Of a stretch of 64,000 nucleotides of DNA, positions 23,442 through 32,867 are shown in pieces. Position 1 is the stretch's first letter. Every line of letters begins with the position of its first letter. The DNA comes from Micromonospora sp. LH3U1 (lineage in GTDB: Bacteria; Actinomycetota; Actinomycetes; Mycobacteriales; Micromonosporaceae). The notes beneath the pieces are model-generated. The model did not search any database, was not told where the DNA came from, and saw only the letters and a program-made list of their open reading frames with translations. The stretch is from NCBI RefSeq assembly GCF_028475105.1, contig NZ_CP116936.1, positions 2,727,501-2,791,500 on the forward strand, read 5' to 3'. The position numbers and the translations under genes are program-made.

Positions 23442-24467
23442 GTGACCGCGCCACCCCTCGACCCGCCGCAGGCCGCTGCTCCGGCCGTGGTCGACGGCGT
23501 GCCGCCCGCCGATTCCGCTGCCACCGGCTTCACCGTCCGGCTGGCCAACTTCACCGGCCCGTTCGATCTGCTGCTGCAACTCATCGGCAAGCACAAGCTC
23601 GACGTCACCGAGGTGGCCCTGCACACGGTCACCGACGAGTTCATCGCCTACATCCGGGCCATGGGCGACAACTGGGACCTGGACGAGGCCAGCGAGTTCC
23701 TGCTCATCGCCGCGACCCTGCTCGACCTGAAGGCGGCCCGGCTGCTGCCCTCCGCCGAGGTGGAGGACGAGGCGGACCTCGCCCTGCTGGAAGCACGGGA
23801 CCTGCTCTTCGCCCGGCTGCTCCAGTACAAGGCGTACAAGGAAGCGGCGGCGCACATCGCCGAGCTGGAGGCCGTCGGCGGCCGGCGGTATCCGCGGGCG
23901 GTCAGCCTCGAACCCCGGTACGCCGAAGCGCTGCCCGACCTGGTGCTCGGCATCGGCCCCCAACGGCTGCTGAAGCTGGCCGTGAAGGCGATGACCCCGA
24001 AGCCGGTGCCGGAGGTCTCCATCGCCCACGTGCACATGGTCCGGGTCAGTGTCCGAGAACACGCGGCGATCATCAGCGCCCGGCTGCGCCGGGCCGGCAC
24101 GGCCACGTTCTCCCTGCTCTGCGCCGACTGCGAGGCGACCCTGGAGGTGGTGGCGCGTTTCCTCGCGCTGCTGGAGCTGTATCGGGAGGGCCTGGTGTCG
24201 TTCGTGCAGGAGCAGGCCCTGGAGGAGTTGACCGTGCGCTGGACGGGCCCGGTCGACGGCGACACCGAGCTGCACGTCGACGAGTACGCCGGCACCCCGG
24301 CCGACGAGGAGCCCGCCGGCGAGGCCGAGCCGGTGGTGGTTGAGCCTTTGGTGGTTGAGCCGGTGGTGGTCGAGGCTTTGGTGGCTGAGGACGCGGGCGG
24401 CGTGTCGGTGGGGGAGGCCGGGGGATCGGGCGGGATGGGAACGACGGAGGGTGCTGGGGATGAGTGA
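23442..24467 (+). CDS. scpA: Segregation and condensation protein ScpA
   Basis: Kleisin subunit of the SMC-ScpAB condensin, 341 aa. The N-terminal SMC-binding part has FTGPFDLLLQLIGKHKLDVTEVAL read in two pieces, with DEFIAYIRAMG following. The C-terminal winged helix is near FSLLCADCEATLEVVARFLALLELYREG. The tail has an odd run of VV(E/A)P(L/V) repeats (about 275-310), probably disordered. It overlaps scpB by 8 bp. Confidence 0.92.
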   Translation: MTAPPLDPPQAAAPAVVDGVPPADSAATGFTVRLANFTGPFDLLLQLIGKHKLDVTEVALHTVTDEFIAYIRAMGDNWDLDEASEFLLIAATLLDLKAARLLPSAEVEDEADLALLEARDLLFARLLQYKAYKEAAAHIAELEAVGGRRYPRAVSLEPRYAEALPDLVLGIGPQRLLKLAVKAMTPKPVPEVSIAHVHMVRVSVREHAAIISARLRRAGTATFSLLCADCEATLEVVARFLALLELYREGLVSFVQEQALEELTVRWTGPVDGDTELHVDEYAGTPADEEPAGEAEPVVVEPLVVEPVVVEALVAEDAGGVSVGEAGGSGGMGTTEGAGDE

Positions 24468-25446
24468 CGAGGAACGCCGGGACTCCGGGGATTCCCTGGC
24501 CGATCAGGCCGCCGCCTGGATCCCCCCGTGGGAACGCCCCCGCCCTCCCGCTTCCACCGCCGCTTCCACCGCCTCTTCCACCGCCGCTGAAGCCAACGAC
24601 GACAGTGGCGTCGACGTGCCGCTGGACGCGTCCGGCACCGCCGCGCCCGCTACCGGCGCGCCCGTCGTTGGGGCAGATCGTGGGGGGAAACCGTCCCTCC
24701 CGGGGCCGGAATCGTTGGACGAGCCGGGTGAGCCGACTGAAGCGGTCGAGGCGGACGAGCTTGTTGAGCCCGGCGGTGCGGGTGGGGACCCGGCCGGCAG
24801 CGCTGCGGACGCGGCGGACGCGGGCGCTCAAGCCGTACCCCGTCGGCAGCCGGCGGCCCGGCGGCGGGCGCCCGTTGTGCCGGAGCCCGCGCCCGAGCTC
24901 TCCGACGCCGAGTTGCGCGGCGCCCTGGAGGCGATCCTGCTGGTGGTCGACGAGCCGGTCAGCGAGTTGGTTCTGGCTCAGGTGCTGGAGCAGCCAGCCG
25001 AACGGGTCGGGCCGATGCTCGACGAGATCGCCGCCGGCTACACCTCGGCCGGGCACGGGTTCGAGTTGCGCCGGGCGGCCGGCGGGTGGCGGCTGTACAC
25101 CCGGCCGGAATACGCTACGTACGTTGAGCGGTTCGTGTTGGACGGGCAGTCCGTACGGCTGACCCAGGCGGCGTTGGAGACGCTCGCCGTGGTCGCCTAC
25201 AAGCAGCCGGTGACCCGTTCGCGAATCTCAGCCATCCGGGGTGTGAACTGCGACGGGGTCATCCGTACGCTGGTCACCCGCGGCCTCGTCGAGGAGTGCG
25301 GCACCGAAACGGACAGCGGGGCGTTCCTGTACAAGACCACCACGCTGTTCCTGGAGAAGCTCGGGCTGAACACCGTTGACGAGCTGCCGCCCCTCGCACC
25401 CTTCCTGCCCGACGACGTAGAAGAGCTTGCTGATGCGACCCGATAA
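24460..25446 (+). CDS. scpB: Segregation and condensation protein ScpB with long disordered N terminus
   Basis: 328 aa. The two winged-helix domains fill residues about 140-320 (LSDAELRGALEAILLVVDEP, then LTQAALETLAVVAYKQPVTR, EECGTETDSGAFLYKTT, LFLEKLGL). The first 140 residues are Pro/Ala/Thr/Glu-rich and low in complexity, longer than in classical ScpB of about 190 aa. ATG 24460 lies inside the end of scpA, so the two are coupled. Confidence 0.92.
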   Translation: MSDEERRDSGDSLADQAAAWIPPWERPRPPASTAASTASSTAAEANDDSGVDVPLDASGTAAPATGAPVVGADRGGKPSLPGPESLDEPGEPTEAVEADELVEPGGAGGDPAGSAADAADAGAQAVPRRQPAARRRAPVVPEPAPELSDAELRGALEAILLVVDEPVSELVLAQVLEQPAERVGPMLDEIAAGYTSAGHGFELRRAAGGWRLYTRPEYATYVERFVLDGQSVRLTQAALETLAVVAYKQPVTRSRISAIRGVNCDGVIRTLVTRGLVEECGTETDSGAFLYKTTTLFLEKLGLNTVDELPPLAPFLPDDVEELADATR

Positions 25447-26203
25447 CCGTTCCCCCAAACCCGACGCCCCTGTCTTCGAGGGGGCTGAGCGCCTGCAGAA
25501 GGTGCTCGCCGCCGCCGGCGTGGGTTCCCGGCGTGCCTGCGAGGACCTGATCTTCCGCCGCCGGGTCACCGTGGACGGGCGGGTCGCCAAGCTCGGCGAC
25601 AAGGTCGACCCGGCCACCGCCGTGATCCACGTGGACGGCGAGCGCCTCCAGGTCGACGTCCGCCTGGTCTACGTGGCGATGAACAAGCCGCGCGGGGTGG
25701 TCACCACCATGGCGGACGAAAAGGGACGCAACGAGCTGTCCGACTTCATCGGCGCCCGGCTGGAGCAGCGGGTCTACCACGTCGGGCGGCTCGACGCGGA
25801 CAGCGAGGGCCTGCTGCTGCTCACCAACGACGGCACCCTCGCGCACAAGCTCATGCACCCCTCGTACCAGGTGCTGAAGACCTACCTCGCCGAGGTGGTC
25901 GGGCCGATCCCGCGCAACCTGAGCAAGCGGCTGTTGGCAGGGGTCGAGCTGGAGGACGGGCCGGTCAAGGTCGACTCGTTCAAGGTGGTGGACACTCTGG
26001 GCAAATCCGCCCAGGTGGAGCTGAGCCTGCACGAGGGCCGCAAGCACATCGTCCGGCGGCTGATGGAGGAGGTCGGCCACCCGGTCACCCGGCTGGTGCG
26101 TACCTCGATCGGCCCGATCCGGCTGGGTGACCTGCGCACCGGGCGGATCCGGCGGTTGACCAACGCCGAGGTCGCCGCCCTGTTCAACGCCGTGGGTGAC
26201 TGA
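25433..26203 (+). CDS. rluB: rRNA pseudouridine synthase RluB/RsuA family
   Basis: 256 aa. The S4 domain (residues about 18-70, RLQKVLAAAGVGSRRACEDLI) is followed by the RsuA-type catalytic domain with GRLDADSEGLLLLTNDG (catalytic Asp121) and EGRKHIVRRLMEEVGHPV. It isomerises a uridine in 23S rRNA. Its start lies 14 bp inside scpB; TTG 25427 is an alternative. The position between scpB and cmk is the standard actinobacterial order. Confidence 0.93.
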   Translation: MRPDNRSPKPDAPVFEGAERLQKVLAAAGVGSRRACEDLIFRRRVTVDGRVAKLGDKVDPATAVIHVDGERLQVDVRLVYVAMNKPRGVVTTMADEKGRNELSDFIGARLEQRVYHVGRLDADSEGLLLLTNDGTLAHKLMHPSYQVLKTYLAEVVGPIPRNLSKRLLAGVELEDGPVKVDSFKVVDTLGKSAQVELSLHEGRKHIVRRLMEEVGHPVTRLVRTSIGPIRLGDLRTGRIRRLTNAEVAALFNAVGD

Positions 26204-26398
26204 CCCCCGGGTTCGGGGTACGGCAGCCGGTAGGCTCCGTAACGGCCGAGACGCGGCCGCTGGAGGTGGCGTGGGTCGCCTCCGGCGGAGTCGCGCGCGG
26301 GTCCGCCAGAGGACCCGGGCATGATTGATGACGATGGACAACCGCTTGCGGCGCCAGATCACCGGGCGATCCGTGAGGTACGGGCTGAGGAGGACACG

Positions 26399-27079
26399 GT
26401 GGAGGAAAACGTACGGGCCGGGCGATGTGTGGTCGCTGTGGACGGGCCGTCCGGTTCGGGTAAGTCCACCGTGTCGCGGCGACTCGCCGTCGGCATCGGT
26501 GCCCGCTACCTGGACACCGGGGCGATGTACCGGGCGATCACGTGGGCCGTGCTGCGCTCCGGCGTGGATCTCACCGACGCCGCGGCGGTGGCCAAGGTCG
26601 CCGGCGAGGTCAACCTGCGCATCGGCACCCACCCGCAGGGGTACGCCGTGACGATCGACGAGGTCGGCGTGGACGCCGACATCCGGGGCCCGGAGGTGAC
26701 CGGAGCGGTCTCCGCCGTCGCCGCGCTTCCCGCGGTCCGCGAACTGCTGGTCGCCCGCCAACGCGAGATGATCGCCAACGCTGGTCGGATGGTGGTCGAG
26801 GGTCGTGACATCGGCTCGGTCGTGGCACCGGACGCCGACCTGAAGGTCTTCCTGACCGCCTCCGAGGCGGCCCGTGCCGCCCGGCGCAGCGCCGAGGACG
26901 CCGCCGATATGGCGGCCACCGCCGCTGACCTGGCGCGGCGGGACCGTCTCGACTCGACCCGCAAGGTCAACCCGCTGGCGCAGGCGCCCGACGCGGTGGT
27001 GCTGGACACCACTGAGCTGGGCATCGACGAGGTCGTGGCGCGGCTGCGCGACCTGCTCACCGAGCGGGGTGTCGCATGA
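26399..27079 (+). CDS. cmk: Cytidylate kinase
   Basis: 226 aa. Walker [10 protein letters not shown] is at residues 16-24, then [15 protein letters not shown] and [20 protein letters not shown]. It phosphorylates (d)CMP. GTG 26399 is chosen because a GAGGAGG site precedes it; an in-frame ATG at 26321 would add 26 residues that resemble nothing. The gap 26204-26398 holds a possible -10 (TAGGCT, about 26232) and no gene. The stop overlaps der (ATGA). Confidence 0.94.
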   Translation: MEENVRAGRCVVAVDGPSGSGKSTVSRRLAVGIGARYLDTGAMYRAITWAVLRSGVDLTDAAAVAKVAGEVNLRIGTHPQGYAVTIDEVGVDADIRGPEVTGAVSAVAALPAVRELLVARQREMIANAGRMVVEGRDIGSVVAPDADLKVFLTASEAARAARRSAEDAADMAATAADLARRDRLDSTRKVNPLAQAPDAVVLDTTELGIDEVVARLRDLLTERGVA

Positions 27080-28482
27080 GTAGCGAAGGTGCGGGGTGGA
27101 TCGAGCTGCGTGAGCCCGACATCGCCATCGAGGAGCCGACCGGCCCGCAGCCGGTGGTGGCCGTGGTCGGCCGCCCCAACGTGGGCAAGTCCACACTGGT
27201 CAACCGGATCATCGGCCGCCGGCAGGCGGTCGTCGAGGACGTACCCGGTGTGACCCGCGACCGGGTGCCATACGACGCGCAGTGGAACGGCCGGTCGTTC
27301 ACCGTGGTGGACACCGGCGGCTGGGAGCCGGACGCCAAGGACCGGGCCGCGGCCATCGCCGCGCAGGCCGAGACGGCGGTCGTCACCGCCGACGTGGTTC
27401 TCTTCGTGGTCGACGCGATGGTCGGCTCCACCGACGTGGACGAAGCCGCGGTGAAGATGCTGCGGCGCAGCGCCAAGCCGGTGATCCTGGTGGCCAACAA
27501 GGCCGACAACACCGCCATCGAGATGGAAGCGACCTCGCTCTGGTCGCTCGGCCTCGGGGAACCGTTCCCGGTCTCCGCGCTGCACGGGCGGGGCTCCGGC
27601 GACCTGCTGGACGCCATCCTCGCCGGGCTGCCGGAAGCGCCGGCGATCGTAGAGAACCGGCCGCGCGGACCGCGCCGGGTGGCGCTGGTCGGGCGGCCCA
27701 ACGTGGGCAAGTCCAGCCTGCTCAACCGGTTCTCCGGTGAGGAGCGGGCGGTCGTCGACTCGGTGGCCGGCACCACTGTGGACCCCGTGGACAGCCTGGT
27801 CGAGATCGGCGGTCAGACCTGGCAGTTGGTGGACACGGCCGGGTTGCGCAAGCGCGTCGGTAAGGCCAGCGGCACCGAGTACTACGCCAGCCTGCGTACC
27901 GCCGGCGCCATCGAGGCCGCCGAGGTGGCCGTGGTGCTGCTGGACTCCAGCGAGCCGATCAGCGAGCAGGACCAGCGGATCCTGTCGATGGTGACCGAGT
28001 CGGGCCGGGCGCTGGTCATCGCGTTCAACAAGTGGGACCTGGTCGACGCCGACCGTCGGTACTACCTGGACAAGGAGATCGACCGGGAGTTGCGCCGCAT
28101 CCCCTGGGCGATCCGCCTGAACCTGTCGGCGATGACCGGCCGTGCGGTGGACAAGCTGGCTCCGGCCCTGAACAAGGCCCTGGCCAGCTGGGAAACCCGG
28201 GTGCCGACCGCGCACCTCAACCAGTGGCTGACCGCACTGGTGCAGGCCACCCCCCACCCCGTACGTGGTGGACGCGCGCCGCGGATCCTGTTCGCGACGC
28301 AGGCCGGGGTGGCACCGCCCCGCTTCGTGCTCTTCACCACCGGCCCGCTCGACGCCGGCTACCAGCGCTTCGTCGAGCGCAAGCTCCGCGAAGAATTCGG
28401 GTACGAGGGCAGCCCCATCGAGATCTCGGTCCGGCCGCGTAAGAAGCTCGGCCCCGGTGGCCGAGGCAAGGCGCACGGCTAA
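27076..28482 (+). CDS. der: Ribosome biogenesis GTPase Der
   Basis: 468 aa with two tandem GTPase domains: GRPNVGKS at residues 32-39 and GRPNVGKSS at 206-214, each with DTGGW or DTAGL G3 motifs and NKAD or NKWD G4 motifs. The C-terminal KH-like domain ends in ISVRPRKK. It acts in 50S assembly. The 28-residue N-terminal extension is typical of actinobacteria. Confidence 0.96.
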   Translation: MSSEGAGWIELREPDIAIEEPTGPQPVVAVVGRPNVGKSTLVNRIIGRRQAVVEDVPGVTRDRVPYDAQWNGRSFTVVDTGGWEPDAKDRAAAIAAQAETAVVTADVVLFVVDAMVGSTDVDEAAVKMLRRSAKPVILVANKADNTAIEMEATSLWSLGLGEPFPVSALHGRGSGDLLDAILAGLPEAPAIVENRPRGPRRVALVGRPNVGKSSLLNRFSGEERAVVDSVAGTTVDPVDSLVEIGGQTWQLVDTAGLRKRVGKASGTEYYASLRTAGAIEAAEVAVVLLDSSEPISEQDQRILSMVTESGRALVIAFNKWDLVDADRRYYLDKEIDRELRRIPWAIRLNLSAMTGRAVDKLAPALNKALASWETRVPTAHLNQWLTALVQATPHPVRGGRAPRILFATQAGVAPPRFVLFTTGPLDAGYQRFVERKLREEFGYEGSPIEISVRPRKKLGPGGRGKAHG

Positions 28483-28496
28483 CTCGTACGTCGGAA

Positions 28497-28530
28497 AATG
28501 CCGGATGGGCCGTCGCGCCCATCCGGCATT
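28497..28530 (+). terminator. der terminator
   Basis: A perfect 14-bp stem (AATGCCGGATGGGC, 28497-28510, with 28517-28530) and a 6-nt loop lie 14 bp after the der stop. Confidence 0.85.
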
Positions 28531-28669
28531 CCCCTACCCCACCCTCCTAGGACGCTGTAGGGGTTGTGCGGTAGTTCGGGGGACTCACGATCCGGGTGGG
28601 GCCTGTGCGGAGGACCCGGGGCTGCTGCGCTAAGCTGTACCGGTTGTCGCGGGGGAAACCACGCGAGGA

Positions 28670-28743
<74 letters not shown>

Positions 28744-28750
28744 CGCAGGT

Positions 28751-28784
28751 AAGGGGCCATCTCGAAAGATCGAGACGGCCCCTT
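28751..28784 (+). terminator. tRNA-Pro terminator
   Basis: AAGGGGCCATCTCG (28751-28764) pairs with CGAGACGGCCCCTT (28771-28784) with one A-C mismatch, followed by TTTG. Confidence 0.8.
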
Positions 28785-28812
28785 TGTCGTACCTGGGTGA
28801 TTAACTGAGTGA

Positions 28813-29385
28813 CTACGCCTCAGCGTCGAAGATCCGGTCCATGGCGACTGCGCCGCCCAGGAGCACCGGCCGCAGCTGGTGCCGGTAGACGCTCTCGGTG
28901 ACCGTCGTACCGGAGTGGCCGCAGAGGTCCGCGATCTGTTCGAGGCTCATGCCGCTTTGCGACAGTAGGGACACCAAGCTGTGCCGCAGTTCGCGGGGAG
29001 TCCAGTCGCGCGGGTCGAGGCCCGCTTTGGCGACGACGGGGCGAAAGGCCCGAAGCACGTTGTGCCGATCGAGGGCCGTGCCGGCGGTAGAGGCGAAGAC
29101 GAGACGGTCAGCGGCAGGCTGACCTTGGCGCTCGTGGTGGGTGGTGAGCGCGGTGACACACCGGGCCGGCAGAGCCAGGGTGCGACGCGATTTCTTGGTT
29201 TTGGTGTCTCCATCGGCGCGGACCGAGCGCCATACCTGGATGGCCGGCGGTACCGGCGGTTCGTTGTCCGGCTTGCCGGCGAGGTTGACGTGTGACCAGG
29301 TGAGGGCTCGCAGTTCCTCGGTGCGAGCGCCGGTCAGTAGTGAAACGACGGTGTAGGCGTGCAACGAGCTTGCCGAGTAGGTCAC
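28813..29385 (-). pseudogene. Truncated tyrosine integrase (catalytic domain only)
   Basis: 190 codons cover only the catalytic domain of a phage or ICE-type tyrosine recombinase. The catalytic Arg is in GARTEELR, Lys in TKKSRRTL, RELRHS (Arg in place of the first His, which I recall as common in actinobacterial integrases), His in CGHSG and Tyr in VYRHQ. The N-terminal SAM-like and arm-binding domains are missing, and I find no continuation upstream of GTG 29385. It reads toward tRNA-Pro, ending 70 bp from its 3' end. Most likely it is the remnant of the integrase that founded the island. Confidence 0.85.
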
Positions 29386-29546
29386 CAGGCGGTGCGTACC
29401 GTTCGGACGGCGACCTCAGCACGCGCCCTTTAGAGCTGCGGCAGCTACGCGAGCGCCTAGCGCCATGGCGGCGGGATGAGGAAGTATCTGGACTGAGTCT
29501 TGCCATCAAACAGTTGACGACAGCGTGAAGGAGCCAACCTCTGGTT

Positions 29547-30257
29547 ATGCAGTTGGTTACGGCTGCCACAGCGGCCGACGAGAAGGAGCGAAACGCCAAG
29601 GTCGCGCTGCTGCCAGTAGGCAACTTTGAACAGCACGGTGACTTCCTGCCGTTGGTCACGGACACCGTCGTCGCTACGGCGATAGCTCGCGAAATCGCGA
29701 CCGTCCACGCGGTCATGCTTCTCCCTCCCGTCACCATCTCCTGCTCCCACGAGCACTCGACGTGGCGTGGAACCGTCAGCATCAGCTCCCAGACCCTGTC
29801 CGCGATCGTGACCGATGTTGCTGAGTCGCTGGCCAGATCCGGCGTCGAGCACCTCGTCCTCGTCAACGGACACGGTGGCAACTACGTACTGTCGAACGTT
29901 GTTCAGGAGTACACAGCAGCCAACGGGCCCACGATGAGCCTGTACCCGCAAGGGCATGACTGGACCAAGGCACGCACCGATGCCGGCATGGAGACCAACA
30001 GCCACGACGACATGCACGCAGGCGAGCTGGAGACGTCGCTACTGCTACACGTCGCTCCTGAACTGATTCGAGCGGGCAACGAGACCGCGGACTGGACAGC
30101 CGGCCACCGGCCGCACCTCCTGACTCTCGGCATGTCCGCCTACACCGCCAGCGGCGTCATCGGTCGACCGTCACTCGGCACAGCAGACAAGGGCAAGGTC
30201 GCCCTAGCCAGCCTCACGCGGTCGTTCAACGAGCATCGGCAAGCTCTCGGCATCTGA
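29547..30257 (+). CDS. Creatininase family amidohydrolase
   Basis: 236 aa. It carries the metal-binding pattern of the creatininase family: LPVGNFEQHGDFLPLVTDT (Glu, His, Asp), CSHEHSTWRGTVS, LVNGHGGN and DMHAGELETS. Relatives include creatininase, formamide hydrolases and the mycofactocin peptidase MftE. No mycofactocin, creatine or riboflavin genes lie nearby, so the substrate is unknown. GAAGGAG lies 14 nt before the ATG, a rather long spacing. Confidence 0.85.
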   Translation: MQLVTAATAADEKERNAKVALLPVGNFEQHGDFLPLVTDTVVATAIAREIATVHAVMLLPPVTISCSHEHSTWRGTVSISSQTLSAIVTDVAESLARSGVEHLVLVNGHGGNYVLSNVVQEYTAANGPTMSLYPQGHDWTKARTDAGMETNSHDDMHAGELETSLLLHVAPELIRAGNETADWTAGHRPHLLTLGMSAYTASGVIGRPSLGTADKGKVALASLTRSFNEHRQALGI

Positions 30258-30548
30258 CCGAGTCGGCCGGGCTGCCGGCAATGCCTGGTCTCGCATGATG
30301 GTTGACATTGCGACCTCGCCTGACCCTTTACATGATCACGACCAGGCTGACCGACCCAAGGGGCCTGCGCGGACTGGCCATGACGTGGCGCTGCGAGACC
30401 CGCTCATGCCGATGAAAGTTCGCCGAATGGCTCCACCTCCACAGCTCGACAGCTCGACAGCTTTATGTTGACGCCTTTTGATAAACTAACGAAATGGTTG
30501 CCCACCTCGGACTACCCACCCAACCCGAGTTTCCGCGAGGGAGCGCCA

Positions 30549-31145
30549 GTGGTCGCTGAAGGCTGGAATGTCATCTTAGGTGCGACGACGGTTATCGGGT
30601 TTGGACTTGCAATCTGGCAGGCAGTTCGTGCAGAACAGCTAAACAGAAGAGAACGAGACCTGGATTGGCCGCGCTTCCGCAGTACCACATCAGACCTTGC
30701 GCGTTCGATCGATCGATCGGATTTCATGCCAGAGGTGATCCTTGCATTGAGCGAGCGCGGCGCCATGGTCGCCCACCTCGTCGCGCGTGAGCTGCGCAGA
30801 CAGGTTCCGATCGTGACAGTTGCCTACCTCGGCAGGCCCGACGGAAACGCTGACATTCCGGGCTACGAGGCTATACACGGAACGAAGGCGGTGCTGTTCC
30901 TACCGGAGCGGATCGGTGAACTCCAGGGCCGGCGCCTGCTGCTGCTTGACGACTTCGTCATGTCTGGAGATGGCCTCCATGCGACCATTGCTGCTCTGCT
31001 CGGTAAAGGATTTGATCGCCAAGACATTCGAAGCGGTGCGGTGGTAGCGACGAAACTCTCGATCGTGAGCAAGAAGGGTCCAGACTACTTCGGACGAGAA
31101 GCCAGGAATTTCGACTTTTATTTCCCATGGGGTCGGGCCGAGTAG
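30549..31145 (+). CDS. Membrane-anchored phosphoribosyltransferase-like protein
   Basis: 198 aa from GTG 30549, which has GAGGGAG 5 nt upstream; ATG 30465 in frame would add 28 residues. A single N-terminal helix (WNVILGATTVIGFGLAIWQAV, residues 6-26) is followed by charged linker residues and a type I phosphoribosyltransferase fold. The PRPP-loop-like stretch is LLLLDDFVMSGDGL (130-143). The early PEVILALSERGAMVA pattern fits the same fold. The canonical Thr-Gly/Thr-Thr of the loop is replaced by Met-Ser-Gly-Asp. Codon use is AT-richer than in the core half. Function unknown. Confidence 0.65.
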   Translation: MVAEGWNVILGATTVIGFGLAIWQAVRAEQLNRRERDLDWPRFRSTTSDLARSIDRSDFMPEVILALSERGAMVAHLVARELRRQVPIVTVAYLGRPDGNADIPGYEAIHGTKAVLFLPERIGELQGRRLLLLDDFVMSGDGLHATIAALLGKGFDRQDIRSGAVVATKLSIVSKKGPDYFGREARNFDFYFPWGRAE

Positions 31146-31290
31146 CCTACCCTGCCGCGATCCGCGCGTCACACAATGTGACGGTAGGCAGCTCGTGCCG
31201 AACAACCGCAACTGCCGAAGAGCGGACACCCTGACGGGCCGTTCCCGGGGGTCGCCAAGCTGCGGTGGGTATGGGCACCGTTGTCGATGT

Positions 31291-31296
31291 TAGGTT
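31291..31296 (+). promoter_or_regulatory. -10 element (TAGGTT), leaderless
   Basis: TAGGTT stands 7 nt before ATG 31304 and decides that start against the upstream ATG/GTG codons of the same frame. Confidence 0.5.
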
Positions 31297-31303
31297 CGCC
31301 GGC

Positions 31304-31930
31304 ATGACTGTGCAGATCACCGCTGGGCGTTTCCATGCGGCTGACGGTGTCGAGGACTGGCGTTGTCTCTACCACCTAGTCTCGGCATACTTCCCGACCG
31401 GCTCGCTGTCAGCGGGCATCGCGCTCGTCGATGAGATGGGTCGGCTCGCCGTCGGCAACGAACGCGAGCATCTCAACGTGGACCTGCGCCACGCCGGCGT
31501 GACCGTGTCGCTGTCCCGACGCGACATATCACTGGCCCGAAGGATCTCGGCCGCTGCCCGGGCGCTGGGCATCCCTGCCGACCCCACGGCCGTGCAGCTC
31601 ATCAACATCACCCTGGACGCCCTGAGCACCGACGTGCTGTCTTTCTGGCAGGCACTGCTCGGCTATCAACTGATCGGTGACGACTATCTGGCCGACCCGG
31701 CGCGACGCGGCCCCGGGTTCGGGTTGCAATCCATGGAGGCGGCGCGACCACATCGCAATCGTGTGCACCTGGACATCGCCGTCCCGCACGATCAGGCCGA
31801 GGACCGAATCGCAGCCGCCCTGGCCGCTGGGGGACGTGTCATTTCCGACGCGCACGCGCCGATGTGGTGGGTTCTGGCCGACGCCGAGGGCAACGAGGCA
31901 TGCATCGCCACCTGGGTCGGCCGCGAGTAG
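31304..31930 (+). CDS. Fusion of pterin-carbinolamine-dehydratase-like and VOC domains
   Basis: 208 aa. The N-terminal about 100 residues resemble 4a-hydroxytetrahydrobiopterin dehydratase (VEDWRCLYHLVSAYF, EREHLNVDLRHAGVTVSLS, LARRISAAARALG). The second half is a VOC (glyoxalase/bleomycin-resistance) domain beginning LINITLDALSTDVLSFWQALLGY and ending HAPMWWVLADAEGNEACIATW. This fusion is known in actinobacteria without an assigned reaction. Leaderless start at 31304. Confidence 0.78.
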   Translation: MTVQITAGRFHAADGVEDWRCLYHLVSAYFPTGSLSAGIALVDEMGRLAVGNEREHLNVDLRHAGVTVSLSRRDISLARRISAAARALGIPADPTAVQLINITLDALSTDVLSFWQALLGYQLIGDDYLADPARRGPGFGLQSMEAARPHRNRVHLDIAVPHDQAEDRIAAALAAGGRVISDAHAPMWWVLADAEGNEACIATWVGRE

Positions 31931-32440
31931 CGGCCCTGCTCACACAACGCGCGGAAGACCGCACAAGCCCGTCCTACAGGAGCCCATGGGATTGCATGAC
32001 ATCCGGATCTGCCGCCGATCGCGCGCATTCGAGTCGGAGGCTTTGTCACCCTCGGCAACTATCGGCGGACCCGATCACGGGTGGCTGATAGTCACCCTGA
32101 CAGGTCTGCTGTACATCGAGGTACGAGCGCACAGTCCCGCCGCGCCGGACCAGTAGCTGGTCCCGTTAGCTGAGACACCGATCCCACTTGCGATCCCGTG
32201 ACCAGTGCATCCTCTGTGGTGACCCCTTCGGCGGCACCGAAGGCGTCAGCGCTGGCCCCCGGCAGAGGCGGTAGAGCCGCGTCCGCTCATGTCGATGAGA
32301 GGGCGTCGCGGTCGCTGTTGTACCGATGTGAGTTCGCCGAGAAGTGGCCGCGAGCGCCGGCCTGGCCGCACAGGTCTTGCATGGCGACCGTACTTCTCGG
32401 CGATGTGCGGGCCCGCTGGCGGACGCTGATTGTCGGCGGG
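31931..32440. other. 510-bp gap, no gene seen
   Basis: Open frames here do not resemble proteins and show no third-position GC pattern. No repeat or RNA gene was recognised. Confidence 0.5.
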
Positions 32441-32836
32441 CTACAGGTTGTTGATGCGGGCCAGTAGGTCTGCCTCGGTCAGGTTTTCCAGGACGGCGTC
32501 CTGCTTGCGGCCCAGGACCGCCAGTAGCTTCTCCTTCTCCAGCTTCTTGGCCGCCGCCGCCTTCGCCGCCTGGTCCTCCGTGAGGCGGACGGCGATGACG
32601 TGCTTGACGACCTCCAGCTTGATCTCCAAGGTTGCCTTGGCCGGATTGGCCTCGGTGGCCACGAACGACTCGGTATCGACGGCCTTGAGCTCGGCGTTGA
32701 CCGCCTTGGCCACATCGTCGAGGCTGAAGCCGGACCTGGCGGTCAGCGGAAGCTCCCACAGTTGCTCCGTGGTCAGCAGTCCCTTGGCCGACGGATAGCG
32801 GAACTTCTCCCGTGTGGCCTTCTCGAAAATGGTCAC
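32441..32836 (-). CDS. Small helical protein, partner of the DUF2135-like gene
   Basis: 131 aa. The N-terminal part (MTIFEKATREKFRYPS, then LTTEQLWELPL) looks like a conserved small-protein family found beside phage or island genes. The C-terminal half (residues about 85-115) is an Ala/Lys/Glu-rich coiled coil (AAKAAAAKKLEKEK). It is preceded by GAGAGG and starts at GTG 31 bp after the 669-aa gene, so the two form an operon. I know no function. Confidence 0.7.
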   Translation of the reverse strand: MTIFEKATREKFRYPSAKGLLTTEQLWELPLTARSGFSLDDVAKAVNAELKAVDTESFVATEANPAKATLEIKLEVVKHVIAVRLTEDQAAKAAAAKKLEKEKLLAVLGRKQDAVLENLTEADLLARINNL

Positions 32837-32867
32837 GGTAGCCTCTCTAAAATATCTGGGTAGGGAA

